A DNA stretch of 64,000 nt. Source: Candidatus Gastranaerophilales bacterium (GTDB lineage: Bacteria; Cyanobacteriota; Vampirovibrionia; Gastranaerophilales; Gastranaerophilaceae). The stretch is taken from contig CALUPU010000006.1 of the NCBI GenBank assembly GCA_944322725.1, forward strand, positions 24,534 to 88,533, in the 5' to 3' direction. The position numbers and the translations under genes are program-made. Below are positions 9,590 to 18,267 of the stretch, in pieces. The notes below the pieces were generated by a model. The model had not been told where the DNA came from. It searched no databases and saw nothing but the letters and a program-made list of their open reading frames with translations. How positions within the stretch are numbered: position 1 is the first letter of the stretch; the number at the start of each line of letters is the position of its first letter.

Positions 9590-9801
9590 TGTGTCGATTG
9601 TCCTATACCTCTTTTTTCTATATATACACATAACCCAACACGCTGTGCGCGTATTCGGTCTAATTTTATTTGTGTTGTTGAATTTTTATCAATTCATATA
9701 AAAAATATTTAATTCTATATACTAAACTAAGATAATAGTATCATATATTCTTGTTTTTTAAAAGAAAAAATTAGAAATTACAGCCGATTAGGGCTTATTT
9801 G
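9590..9801 (-). promoter_or_regulatory. Leader/promoter region of rny, downstream region of tgt
   Basis: About 210 bases between the tgt stop and the rny start. It should hold the rny promoter and leader. A weak hairpin (AGCC..GGCT followed by T-rich DNA, about 9765-9790) could end the tgt transcript. I see no gene here. Confidence 0.35.
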
Positions 9802-10926
9802 TTACTTTTTTGGAAAAAGTTTTTGCATTGATTCTTTATAAAACTCTTCGTATCTGTCTTCAAGAATAGCTTTTCGTGCTTCTTTTACTAAGTCAATAAG
9901 GAATTGAATGTTGTGAATGCTCAAAAGTATGGCTGCTGTTGCTTCGCCTGCTCTGTACAGATGCCTTATGTATGCTTTTGTGTGATTGCGGCACGCATAG
10001 CAGCAGCAATTTTCATCAAGCGGGCTTGCGTCACGCTCAAATTCTTTATTTTTTATAATTTTTCTGCCGTTATGCGTAAAGAAAGAACCGTGGCGGGCGT
10101 TTCTTGTGGGCAGTACGCAGTCGAACATATCAATTCCGCGCAAAATTCCGTCAAGCAAATCTTCGGGAGTGCCTACGCCCATGAGGTATCTGGGTTTTAA
10201 CCTTGGCAGGAGCGGGGCTGTTAATTCGACAAAATGATTTTTTACATTTGCCGGTTCTCCTACACTGACACCGCCTATGGCGTATCCTACAGCGTCAAAA
10301 GTTGAGATTACTCTTGCGCTTTCTTTTCTTAAATCATCATAAAATGCTCCCTGTACAATCGGGAAAAGTGCCTGATCATCTCTGGTGTGCGCTTTAAAAC
10401 ATCTTTCGAGCCATCTGTGAGTGCGCTCCATTGCGAGTTTAGCTTCTTCGTATGTGCAGGGATACGGTGCACACTCGTCAAATGCCATTGCAATATCAGA
10501 GCCCAAATCCTGCTGGATTTCCATTGAAATTTCAGGGTTAATAAAATATTCCGTACCTGTTTTGGCGTCTTTAAATTTTACGCCGTCTTCTGTTATATTT
10601 CTCAAATCTGCAAGGCTGAACACCTGAAAACCTCCTGAGTCGGTCAGGATTGGTTTATCCCAGTTCATCCATTTATGCAGACCGCCGAATTCTTTTATGA
10701 GTTTATTACCCGGTCTTAAGGAAAGATGGTATGAATTGCCCAGAATAATCTGCGCTCCTGTGTCTTTCAGATGGTCGTTTGTCATCATTTTGACAGCAGA
10801 ATTTGTGCCCACCGGCATAAAGATGGGCGTTTCAATATCTCCATGAGGTGTATGCAAAAGACCGGCGCGTGCTCCGGTCTTTTTATCTTCTTTTAACAAT
10901 TCATATGAAAAGTAATCTGATTTCAT
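9802..10926 (-). CDS. tgt: tRNA-guanine transglycosylase (queuine tRNA-ribosyltransferase)
   Basis: A 374-residue Tgt that swaps G34 for preQ1 in tRNAs with GUN anticodons. Motifs: TDSGGFQVFSL (catalytic Asp region), FDECAPYPC, GGVSVGEP, FDCVLPTRNARHG (nucleophile Asp) and the zinc site CCCYACRNH with a His further on. Length is normal. It starts 7 bases after the ndk stop, so ndk-tgt are probably one minus-strand operon. No queuosine synthesis genes are in the window. Confidence 0.96.
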   Translation of the reverse strand: MKSDYFSYELLKEDKKTGARAGLLHTPHGDIETPIFMPVGTNSAVKMMTNDHLKDTGAQIILGNSYHLSLRPGNKLIKEFGGLHKWMNWDKPILTDSGGFQVFSLADLRNITEDGVKFKDAKTGTEYFINPEISMEIQQDLGSDIAMAFDECAPYPCTYEEAKLAMERTHRWLERCFKAHTRDDQALFPIVQGAFYDDLRKESARVISTFDAVGYAIGGVSVGEPANVKNHFVELTAPLLPRLKPRYLMGVGTPEDLLDGILRGIDMFDCVLPTRNARHGSFFTHNGRKIIKNKEFERDASPLDENCCCYACRNHTKAYIRHLYRAGEATAAILLSIHNIQFLIDLVKEARKAILEDRYEEFYKESMQKLFPKK

Positions 10927-10933
10927 GTTTTCC

Positions 10934-11398
10934 TTATTCTTCGGGCATGCTTTCCCAGACGTATTCCATCATAGTTTTCCAGTCTTCACAGAGTTCTTCG
11001 GGTTTAAAGTAGATATTGATTTCTCTTTCTGCGCTTTCGGGACAGTCAGAGCCATGGATAGTATTGCATTCTTTTGTTTGTGCAAAATCTGCTCTTATTG
11101 TACCTACCTGTGCATCGTTAGGTACAGTAGAACCCATCATGTGGCGCATACCTTCGATTACGTTTTTACCTTCTACAACCATTGCAACAATCGGACCTGA
11201 TGTTATGTAGTTAATCAGAGATTGATAGAACGGTTTTCCTTTGTGTTCGGCATAGTGTTGTTCTGCGATTGACAGAGTCGGCTGGAGCATTTTTAGTCCT
11301 ACAATTTTATAGCCTTTATGCTCTATTCTTCTGATAATGTTTCCTATCAAACCTCTTTTTACGCCGTCAGGTTTAATCGCAACAAATGTTCTCTCCAT
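10934..11398 (-). CDS. ndk: Nucleoside diphosphate kinase
   Basis: A 154-residue Ndk that equalises NTP/NDP pools. The catalytic histidine is His115 in NTIHGSD, and the N-terminus MERTFVAIKPDGVKRG and GKPFYQSLINYITSGP are typical. The start is ATG 11398 with a strong GGAGG six bases upstream. A TTG codon just before it is in frame but lies too close to that site. tgt follows 7 bases later. Confidence 0.96.
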   Translation of the reverse strand: MERTFVAIKPDGVKRGLIGNIIRRIEHKGYKIVGLKMLQPTLSIAEQHYAEHKGKPFYQSLINYITSGPIVAMVVEGKNVIEGMRHMMGSTVPNDAQVGTIRADFAQTKECNTIHGSDCPESAEREINIYFKPEELCEDWKTMMEYVWESMPEE

Positions 11399-11603
11399 CA
11401 AAAACCTCCATTCAAGTCTATTGAAACATAAAAGACCTTTTTAGGCAAACGCGCTAAAGGGTAGAAATTATTCTTGTTTATTTTATAATAAGGATTGTGA
11501 AAAAATGTTACAAACAGAGTTGCCGATTAGCATTTTTTTTTATGTTCAAACTTCATGTAGGTGTGAAGGAATGAAACCTATTAGAAAGAACAATTAGTAT
11601 ATT
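11399..11603. promoter_or_regulatory. Divergent promoter region between ndk and the 11604 gene
   Basis: About 200 bases with AT-rich boxes on both strands (for example TTATTATAAAAT on the minus strand near 11480-11490). The ndk ribosome-binding site lies at 11404-11408. I see no coding frame or strong hairpin. Confidence 0.35.
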
Positions 11604-12191
11604 ATGGGTTTTGCTTATAATAATTTAAAAAGAATTTGTGAAAGTCTGGGTGAACACAATGATGCTTTATATGCTGTTCTTGCAATTGCCGTGTTCAAGG
11701 GTGTTATGCGTCCGACTTTTACAATGATGGACAAAAAGTCGGATAAAGAAACTAAAAAATATGCTGCTTTCAGAGAAGGTTTGACAGAGGCTATTGCTTT
11801 TTGTTCTTATATAGCTACTCATAAAATATTTAAGACACTTGCCCCTGTGCTTGCAAAAAAAACAGGCAAAAGCGAAAAGAAAATTGCAAACGGATTGTCG
11901 CTGTTCAGTGTGTGTTTAACGGCAGGTGTGCTTATTCCTGCGATTTGCAATGTGACTCTCAAGCCGGTTATGGATTTTGTTAAAAAGGTGAATGACAAGA
12001 AAAAAATTAAATTCGGCAATAAACCCGAGCAGGGCAAGCTTGATATCAGAGAAAATGCTGCTGAAACCAATGCTGATATAGGAAGTGCGGCTGCTGTATA
12101 TTCACCTAAGCTTTCGCCTAACAGCAGATTACTTATGGAATCATTGTACAATGCACGTATGCAGAATTACGGTATGAAGGTAGGTGGCTGA
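11604..12191 (+). CDS. Unknown membrane-associated protein, paralogue of the next gene
   Basis: A 195-residue protein with hydrophobic stretches at about residues 20-38, 60-75 and 100-125. Near residues 34-55 it has RPTFTMMDKKSDKETKKYAAFREGL, which matches RPAFTLIDKNTDKETRKYSATKELL (shown in parts here: RP.FT..DK..DKET.KY.A) in the next gene, so the two are paralogues or interacting partners. I do not recognise a family. The C-terminus is polar and probably disordered. It ends one base before the ATG of the next gene, indicating translational coupling. Confidence 0.6.
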   Translation: MGFAYNNLKRICESLGEHNDALYAVLAIAVFKGVMRPTFTMMDKKSDKETKKYAAFREGLTEAIAFCSYIATHKIFKTLAPVLAKKTGKSEKKIANGLSLFSVCLTAGVLIPAICNVTLKPVMDFVKKVNDKKKIKFGNKPEQGKLDIRENAAETNADIGSAAAVYSPKLSPNSRLLMESLYNARMQNYGMKVGG

Positions 12192-12192
12192 T

Positions 12193-12873
12193 ATGAGTAT
12201 GTTCGTTAATGCAATTACAAGCAATGCTTTTCAAACAATCGCCCAAAATACCGATGCCTGCGTAAAAATAGAAACAGGTCTAAAAGCTATAGGCAGACCT
12301 GCGTTTACTTTGATAGATAAAAATACTGACAAAGAAACAAGAAAATATTCGGCAACAAAAGAGCTTTTATATCAGTTGTTATGTTTTGGTATTTATGTAG
12401 CGGTTATTCCTCCGGTATTTAAAAACGGCGGATTTAAATTGTTCCAGAAGATTTTTAAAAACGAAGGTCTGCCGAATTTTAGAAGTGCAAAGCAGATGCT
12501 GTCATATTATCACCTTGCACACGTTCCGAAAGAACGAAGAATGGATCCTCAGTATCAAAAATTCTGGGATGCTATCCCTTCAGATATAGTTGATATAACA
12601 AATAAAACAAAAGAGTTTAAGGATGGAACTCCTCTTGTTGAATATTTAAAAAATTGGAAAAAAGACGATATTACAAGCGGAGGCAAAATGTTTAAGCTTG
12701 CTAAAGGTTCTATAGAACTTTCTTCCATAGTCGGTTCCGTTATTGGTTTGACCATACTTGCACCTGAGATTAGCCACCTTATTCTTCACCCGATTATGAA
12801 TGGGCTGGGTATGGATAAAAAATCCGATAAACAAGAACCGCAGCAGACAAAAGTTTTGGATAAGAAAGCGTAA
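12193..12873 (+). CDS. Unknown membrane-associated protein, paralogue of the previous gene
   Basis: A 226-residue protein sharing the RPxFTxxDKxxDKET(R/K)KY motif with the gene before it. Hydrophobic segments lie at about residues 60-80 and 175-200. A soluble middle part with charged residues separates them. I choose ATG 12193 (AGGTGG five bases upstream); a GTG at 12184 is also in frame. Function unknown. The lptB gene follows after 53 bases with its own ribosome-binding site. Confidence 0.6.
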   Translation: MSMFVNAITSNAFQTIAQNTDACVKIETGLKAIGRPAFTLIDKNTDKETRKYSATKELLYQLLCFGIYVAVIPPVFKNGGFKLFQKIFKNEGLPNFRSAKQMLSYYHLAHVPKERRMDPQYQKFWDAIPSDIVDITNKTKEFKDGTPLVEYLKNWKKDDITSGGKMFKLAKGSIELSSIVGSVIGLTILAPEISHLILHPIMNGLGMDKKSDKQEPQQTKVLDKKA

Positions 12874-12926
12874 TCATATTAATTTTTATTCCGTTTTGTG
12901 CTATCCTTTTTTGTAAAGGTGGAAAT

Positions 12927-13652
12927 ATGAAAATCATTGCGCAAAATCTTGTAAAAATATACGGAGACAGAACTGTTGTTAATGACATCAGTTTTGAGGT
13001 AAACAAAGGTGAGGTTGTGGGGCTTCTGGGGCCTAACGGTGCCGGCAAGACAACGACTTTTTATATGGTTGTAGGTCTTGTTAAAGCTAACGGCGGTAAA
13101 GTTTTTCTTGATGACAAAGATTTGACCGATGTGCCGATGAATGTCCGTGCAAAAGAAGGTATCGGTTATCTTCCTCAGGAGGCGTCAATTTTTAGAAAAT
13201 TATCTGTTGAGGATAATATAAAACTTGTTCTGCAGATGAACGATAAGCTGCAAGAAGACGAAAAGCAGCAGAAGCTTGAGGATTTATTAAACGAATTCGG
13301 TATGTGGGAAAAGAGAAAGTTTTCTGCTATTTCCTTATCCGGCGGAGAAAGAAGAAGGGTAGAGCTTGCAAGAGCACTCGCAGCAAGTCCGGAGTTTATT
13401 CTTCTTGACGAGCCTTTTACGGGGATTGACCCGATTGCTATCGGTGAAATCAAAGACAACATAAGAAAATTATCCGAAGAAAAAGGGCTCGGGGTATTGA
13501 TTACAGACCACAACCCCAAGGCTACTCTTTCTATCACGGACAGAGCATACGTAATTTTTGACGGTAAGATTAAGATTCAGGGTAAGAGTGTTGAGGTTGC
13601 AAATGACCCTGTTGCAAAACAGTTCTATCTCGGAAAGGATTTTACTCTGTAA
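12927..13652 (+). CDS. lptB: LPS export ABC transporter ATP-binding protein LptB
   Basis: A 241-residue ABC ATPase with Walker A GPNGAGKT (35-42), Q-loop GYLPQEASIF, signature LSGGE (137-141), Walker B FILLDEPFTGIDP and switch His in TDHNPK. The sequence follows LptB closely. It powers extraction of lipopolysaccharide from the inner membrane. The next gene encodes an LptF/LptG permease, and the stop and start overlap (TAATG), which supports the assignment. An AAAGGTGG ribosome-binding site precedes ATG 12927. Confidence 0.93.
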   Translation: MKIIAQNLVKIYGDRTVVNDISFEVNKGEVVGLLGPNGAGKTTTFYMVVGLVKANGGKVFLDDKDLTDVPMNVRAKEGIGYLPQEASIFRKLSVEDNIKLVLQMNDKLQEDEKQQKLEDLLNEFGMWEKRKFSAISLSGGERRRVELARALAASPEFILLDEPFTGIDPIAIGEIKDNIRKLSEEKGLGVLITDHNPKATLSITDRAYVIFDGKIKIQGKSVEVANDPVAKQFYLGKDFTL

Positions 13653-14776
13653 TGAAATTGCGTAAAATCGAATTACCTTTCAAGATTTTTGACGGATATA
13701 TTACAAAACAGGTATTTGCTGCTACTCTGGTGTGCATTTTTCTTTTTGTTGTAATCTGGATTGCTCCCGAGACCCTTTTGAAGGTTATTAAAAGAACCTT
13801 GGCAGGGATTTATACCCCGTGGGTTGGTGTGCAGTTATTGATATACGAGATTCCGAAAATTGTAGGTAAGGCTTTGCCTGTAGGACTTTTGCTGGGTACA
13901 TTATTTACTTTTGACAAATTAAGCAAAGACTCTGAACTTACTGTTTTAAGAGGTATAGGGCTTACGTTCTGGAGGATTGTATATCCTATAATTATTTTTA
14001 GTATATTCGTATCTGTTTTATGTTTTTCGTTATATAACACCCTTATTCCATACAGTGAAAAGAAGATAAATGCGCTCAAGCATGAAGGTTATGAGACTCA
14101 TTTTGTTTATACTGTAAAGGCAGACAAAGACCAGCTTAAGAAAATTATTGTTGTACCAAGGTACTACAGCGACATGATAAGCCGTCCTCTTGTATTGAAC
14201 TTTGATTCTTCACAGTATCAGGACACGAGTGTTTTGAGCAGTATTTTGCAGGCGGATTATGCTGTGTATACAAAAGACAGCTGGGTAATCCATAATGTAA
14301 AAAAATACGAACTTACAAGAGACGGAGTTTTTAAGAGTATTACCAATATAAAAGACCAGCAGGTTCTTTCAGGGGAAAAGGCAAATATTGCGTTTAAGAT
14401 TATGTCTTATTCCACCAAGAAAGAGAGAGAACTAAACAATTCCGAAATCACGGAATATATAAGGATGCTCAAGGATGAAAATCTGAGAGACGAATACAGA
14501 TTTATGCTCAACAAGTATCTGCAGAGATATTTCCATTCTGCAATATGTGTTCTTTTTGCGGTGTTAGGTTGTTTGCTCGGTTTTTCAAAGCCCAGAGAGC
14601 AGAAGCTTGTTAATTTTGTAATCGGGATTGGTATTGTATTCGGTTATTATATTACGCTGCCGTTTTTCGACATGTGTGCTGAGAAAGGGATATTGAGTCC
14701 TTACATTACTTCTTCAATTCAGCCTATAGCTATTTTGATTGCCATATTTATATTTAAGAAAATAAAAGATTTGTAA
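13652..14776 (+). CDS. LptF/LptG-family LPS export permease
   Basis: A 374-residue permease with the family layout: three N-terminal membrane helices (about 20-40, 60-80, 105-125), a periplasmic beta-jellyroll-like domain (about 140-280) and three C-terminal helices (about 290-370). The start IFDGYITKQVFAATLVCIFLF is typical. Only one such gene is here, whereas E. coli has LptF and LptG; the second copy, if any, lies elsewhere, or the protein forms a homodimer. It overlaps lptB by one base. Confidence 0.88.
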   Translation: MKLRKIELPFKIFDGYITKQVFAATLVCIFLFVVIWIAPETLLKVIKRTLAGIYTPWVGVQLLIYEIPKIVGKALPVGLLLGTLFTFDKLSKDSELTVLRGIGLTFWRIVYPIIIFSIFVSVLCFSLYNTLIPYSEKKINALKHEGYETHFVYTVKADKDQLKKIIVVPRYYSDMISRPLVLNFDSSQYQDTSVLSSILQADYAVYTKDSWVIHNVKKYELTRDGVFKSITNIKDQQVLSGEKANIAFKIMSYSTKKERELNNSEITEYIRMLKDENLRDEYRFMLNKYLQRYFHSAICVLFAVLGCLLGFSKPREQKLVNFVIGIGIVFGYYITLPFFDMCAEKGILSPYITSSIQPIAILIAIFIFKKIKDL

Positions 14777-14816
14777 GAGATTACAGAACCGCGTGCGGTG
14801 CCGGCATTGAAGTTTT

Positions 14817-14969
14817 TTACTTATTTTCTTCAAAGTAGTTTCTGATTATTGTTACTGCCATGTTGCTTGTGGAGCGGTTTTCTTTTTGCGCCTGTTCTTT
14901 TAGTTTATCAAGCAGCATTTTTTCTATTACTATTACGAATCTTTGTTTGTCTTCTTTGTATTTTTGCAT
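14817..14969 (-). CDS. Small ribbon-helix-helix DNA-binding protein
   Basis: A 50-residue protein (MQKYKEDKQRFVIVIEKMLL...). A strand-like segment RFVIVIEK is followed by helix MLLDKLKEQAQKEN and a second helix STSNMAVTIIRNYFEEN, the pattern of Arc/MetJ/CopG regulators. AAAAGG lies two bases and AAAGGA about 12 bases before the ATG. It is divergent from the 15100 gene across a 130-base region with a perfect inverted repeat overlapping a promoter, which is a natural operator for such a dimeric regulator. No toxin gene of a known family is beside it, so it may be an autoregulated repressor rather than an antitoxin. Confidence 0.65.
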   Translation of the reverse strand: MQKYKEDKQRFVIVIEKMLLDKLKEQAQKENRSTSNMAVTIIRNYFEENK

Positions 14970-15006
14970 AACCTTTTGCAATCCTTTTGTCAACCTTTTA
15001 CCATTA

Positions 15007-15066
15007 ATTTACAACAGTGTAATATTTTATGGTTGACATGTAAATTGCAAAATAGTATGATACTAT
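15007..15066. promoter_or_regulatory. Divergent promoter with operator-like inverted repeats
   Basis: On the plus strand TTGACA (15033-15038) is followed after 17 bases by TATGAT (15056-15061), a near-consensus sigma-70-type promoter for the 15100 gene. The -10 box sits within the perfect inverted repeat ATAGTATGATACTAT (15052-15066). A second inverted pair, ATTTACA (15007-15013) and TGTAAAT (15039-15045), surrounds the -35 region. The ribbon-helix-helix gene next door is the obvious candidate binder. Confidence 0.6.
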
Positions 15067-15099
15067 CATATTTTATTGTAATAATGCGGGTGGCATATT

Positions 15100-15306
15100 A
15101 TGACTCTTAAAAAACAAATAAAAGACAATGCAGAAGACATCTCTCTGTTTTCTACGCATGCAAGAATCCTTAGCAAAATTCTTCTCGAAGACGAAAGAAT
15201 TTGTTCAAAAACATACATTCTTACATATTTTACGGACTATCTTCTGGAAAAAATTCATACTCTGTCGGAAACTATAGCGGAGGATTCATTCAAGTTATAC
15301 GATTAA
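15100..15306 (+). CDS. Small unknown protein (68 aa)
   Basis: A 68-residue soluble, largely helical protein with a GGGTGG ribosome-binding site. It has no hydrophobic segment and two leucine-rich amphipathic helices (about residues 18-32 and 40-62). I do not recognise a family. It is driven by the strong promoter at 15033-15061 and lies divergent from the ribbon-helix-helix gene, so it may be a regulated partner of that protein. Confidence 0.5.
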   Translation: MTLKKQIKDNAEDISLFSTHARILSKILLEDERICSKTYILTYFTDYLLEKIHTLSETIAEDSFKLYD

Positions 15307-15350
15307 CTAACATTGGAGTATAATAGTTCTGTATTCAGAGGAATTTACAA

Positions 15351-16190
15351 ATGAAAAAAATATTATCACTCACTGTTTTGTTTTGTGCCGTGTTGTTTTT
15401 TACAACAGGAGCCTGTCCTGTCAGGTGCAGCGGCTGTAAAAATATAGAAATAACAAACAACAAAGGGCTTTATATAATAAGAATCCCGAAAGAAAGAAAC
15501 TCTAAGGTATATCCTTATGTAACAAGTCTTTTGACTTACAACAACGAGGTTTTTAAGCAGACGAAAGCAGAACTTGTTATAAATGCAGGATATTTTGACC
15601 CGAACAATCAAAAGACGTCTTCTTATGTTGTAATAGACGGGAAAACTGTTCTTGACCCAAAGACAAATAAGAGCCTTATGAACAATCAGGCACTTATGCC
15701 TCACTTAGACACTATATTGAACAGAACAGAGTTCAGAGTCTTAGACTGCAAAGGCGAGACAAGATATGATATTGCACCCCACAATGCGAGAGCGCCTTTT
15801 AAGTGCAGTATTGTACATTCGATTCAGGCAGGGCCTATGATTTATCCTGATTTGAAGCTGTCACGGGAATATTTTGTGACAAAAGACGAGAACGGCAAGG
15901 TTACAAGAGACTCTATTACAGCGCTTAAAAAATGTGCAAGAACCGCTATAGGTATAAAAGACGGTGATATTTACATTATCATTGCGAACATTTATCACAA
16001 GCTTACTCTACCCGAACTTTATAAGGTGTGCGAGGATTTATGTCTTGAAAAGGCAATGAACTTTGACGGCGGAGGCTCTACATCATTGAATTACAAAGGC
16101 ACGGGCAATCCGGAGTACAAGAATTTTGAAATAACATCAGACAAAAATAAAAATGCAAGAAAATTAAAATCTTTTCTTGTTATTGAATAA
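15351..16190 (+). CDS. Secreted phosphodiester glycosidase-family protein (NAGPA-like)
   Basis: A 279-residue protein with a signal peptide (residues 1-22) and several cysteines after it. The body shows the NAGPA/DUF2233 fold motifs: VINAGYFDP, SIQAGPMIYPDL, ARTAIGIKDGD and the hallmark NFDGGGSTSL. Relatives hydrolyse sugar-phosphodiesters (for example uncovering mannose-6-phosphate) or act on cell-wall phosphodiesters outside the cytoplasm. A TATAAT at 15320 and GAGGA before the ATG provide expression signals. The exact substrate cannot be told. Confidence 0.85.
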   Translation: MKKILSLTVLFCAVLFFTTGACPVRCSGCKNIEITNNKGLYIIRIPKERNSKVYPYVTSLLTYNNEVFKQTKAELVINAGYFDPNNQKTSSYVVIDGKTVLDPKTNKSLMNNQALMPHLDTILNRTEFRVLDCKGETRYDIAPHNARAPFKCSIVHSIQAGPMIYPDLKLSREYFVTKDENGKVTRDSITALKKCARTAIGIKDGDIYIIIANIYHKLTLPELYKVCEDLCLEKAMNFDGGGSTSLNYKGTGNPEYKNFEITSDKNKNARKLKSFLVIE

Positions 16191-16210
16191 TTTATTAATA
16201 TTATATTAGT

Positions 16211-17119
16211 ATGGCAGATTCGTTGGACAGTTTTTATAATGTAATGCAGCAGATGGAGCAGGCAGGAAGTGCCTTTTTGACAGAAGACTTTGAGGCTCCG
16301 GGGTTTTGTCTTGAGTTGAAATATTGCAGGCATGATTTTATTGCCGATGTTAACAGGCTGCTGCTCGGTTATGATATTGAACAAAAAAACGCTGTTACAT
16401 CGCGTTTCGGGTTTGTGCTTGAAAAAAGCCCGCAGTGGCTTACTTTCAGGGGGTATCCGTCTGTCAGAAATTTAAAAGAAGATGATATTAAAGATGTCAG
16501 TGAAGTCTATGATTGTGTAAAAAGGTTTACCCTTGAAAATGAAATATCAGTAGAAAACAATCCTCTGCTTTCTCATTATCTCAATGTTATTGCCGGTGTT
16601 TTTCCGGAGTTTTATACGATAATAGGAAAAATACAGCACCACACTCACAGTTACAGTGTGGATGTGCATACTCTAAAGGTTTTGCAGGGGATAATGCTCA
16701 ATCGTTTATACAGAAATCTTTCGTTTGAGGACAGGCATGTTTTGCAGGCTGCTGTTTTAATGCACGACTTTACCAAGAAAGAAGGCGAGATAGACAAGTC
16801 TCATCCCGAGTGCTCTTCAAAAGATGCTGCTGTGATATTGAGCAGGTTTGATATTTCTGAAAGCTTGAAAAAGAGGATATGTCTGATTATAAGACATCAT
16901 GACTGGTCTGAAAGATACAACAGAGGCATTACAGCAGCTTCGGAATTTGCAGAGATTCTTAAAAACGGGAATGATTTTCTTATGCTCTACATAATGGCTG
17001 AGGCTGACCTCAAGGCGGTGAAAAGAGGCGGTGCTTTTTATGAAAAATACGGGTCTGCGCTGCACAGAGGCTACGAAGAAATAAACACGCTTATTAATAT
17101 GCTTATCAGTGCGGCATAA
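16211..17119 (+). CDS. HD-domain protein, probable phosphohydrolase
   Basis: A 302-residue protein with a C-terminal HD domain: HTHSYSVDVHTL supplies the first His, MHDFTKKEG holds H185-D186, and RHHDWSER the following His pair. The N-terminal half (1-130) is of unknown kind. HD domains hydrolyse nucleotides, cyclic nucleotides or RNA ends; the specific substrate cannot be told. There is no Shine-Dalgarno; a TATTAT box lies six bases before the ATG, so the message may be leaderless. recF follows after 17 bases. Confidence 0.75.
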   Translation: MADSLDSFYNVMQQMEQAGSAFLTEDFEAPGFCLELKYCRHDFIADVNRLLLGYDIEQKNAVTSRFGFVLEKSPQWLTFRGYPSVRNLKEDDIKDVSEVYDCVKRFTLENEISVENNPLLSHYLNVIAGVFPEFYTIIGKIQHHTHSYSVDVHTLKVLQGIMLNRLYRNLSFEDRHVLQAAVLMHDFTKKEGEIDKSHPECSSKDAAVILSRFDISESLKKRICLIIRHHDWSERYNRGITAASEFAEILKNGNDFLMLYIMAEADLKAVKRGGAFYEKYGSALHRGYEEINTLINMLISAA

Positions 17120-17130
17120 GATGGTATAAT
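17102..17130 (+). promoter_or_regulatory. recF promoter with extended -10, predicted leaderless start
   Basis: TGGTATAAT ends at 17130 and the recF ATG is at 17137, six bases later. TTATCA about 16 bases upstream is a weak -35. Transcription from this box would start at the A of ATG, and no ribosome-binding site precedes the gene. Confidence 0.55.
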
Positions 17131-17136
17131 ATTCTT

Positions 17137-18267
17137 ATGTTTATAAAGTCTGTTGAATTAAAGAATTATAGAAACTACAGGGATTTGAGTCTTGATTTTA
17201 CAAAACACAAAATTCTTTTGATAGGTAAAAATGCACAGGGTAAGACCAATCTTCTGGAATCTTTGTATTATCTTTCCTGTCTTAATTCTGCACGTGCAAA
17301 AAACGATTCAGAATTAATAATGTGGGATAAGGATTTTGCAAAACTGAAGGCTGTTGTTGAAAAAAACGATATGGAAAAAGAACTCGAGGTTTTGATTAAT
17401 CCTCCCAAACGTAAGGAAATGAAGGTTAATCAGGTTAAGAAAAGCAAGTCTGCTGATTTTTGCTCCAACTTGTCCGTTGTTTCTTTTTCCGTTAATGACC
17501 TGCTTTTGCTGCGCGGTGTGCCTGAGGACAGGCGAAGCTGGCTGGATATGGCTATCAGTCAGATTTATCCCGCTTATCCTGACAGGATTTCCAAGTACAA
17601 TAAAATTCGTATTCAAAAAAACAATCATTTAAAAGACATTAAAGGCAATATCAATGCTGATACCTCGCTTATGGAGGTTTTTAACAGCCAGCTTGCTGTT
17701 GCGGGAAGCAATATTATATTTTTGCGGTTAAAGTTTTTAAAAGAATTGCAAAAGATTGCCATGGAAAAGCACTTGCAGATTGCAGAACATGAAATTTTAA
17801 CCACATATTACAATTCGACTGCGGCGGGGGATGTGGATTTTTCTTCGAACGAGGATTTGTCTGTTGAAGAGATTGCTCAAATGTTTGAGCAAAAGCTTAA
17901 TGAGAGAAAGCTTGAGGAAATTATCCGCGCGCAGTCTCTTGTCGGACCGCACAGGGATGATGTATCGTTTTTTATTAACGGAGTCGAAGCCAAGAAATTT
18001 GCCTCGCAAGGCCAGCAAAGGACTGTTGTTTTGAGTTTGAAGCTTGCGGAACTGGAGTTGATAAAAGAAAAAATCGAAGACACGCCTGTGCTTTTGCTCG
18101 ATGATGTGCTGGCTGAACTCGATAATATCAGGCAAAATTACCTTTTAAATGCAATTGGCAGTGAGACGCAGACTATTATTACGTCTGTGGACACGCTTCA
18201 TTTTGATGAGGAGTATTTAAAAGATGTGGAAATTTTTAAAATTGCTGAAGGTGCGCTTGCTGATTAG
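17137..18267 (+). CDS. recF: DNA replication and repair protein RecF
   Basis: A 376-residue SMC-like ATPase that loads RecA at gaps together with RecO and RecR. Walker A is GKNAQGKT (30-37), the ABC signature SQGQQRT is at about 290-296, and Walker B LLLDDVLAELD at about 319-329. Length is normal. It is not beside dnaA, dnaN or gyrB here, unlike the classical oriC arrangement. It ends convergent with, and overlapping by a few bases, the PHP gene on the other strand. Confidence 0.95.
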   Translation: MFIKSVELKNYRNYRDLSLDFTKHKILLIGKNAQGKTNLLESLYYLSCLNSARAKNDSELIMWDKDFAKLKAVVEKNDMEKELEVLINPPKRKEMKVNQVKKSKSADFCSNLSVVSFSVNDLLLLRGVPEDRRSWLDMAISQIYPAYPDRISKYNKIRIQKNNHLKDIKGNINADTSLMEVFNSQLAVAGSNIIFLRLKFLKELQKIAMEKHLQIAEHEILTTYYNSTAAGDVDFSSNEDLSVEEIAQMFEQKLNERKLEEIIRAQSLVGPHRDDVSFFINGVEAKKFASQGQQRTVVLSLKLAELELIKEKIEDTPVLLLDDVLAELDNIRQNYLLNAIGSETQTIITSVDTLHFDEEYLKDVEIFKIAEGALAD

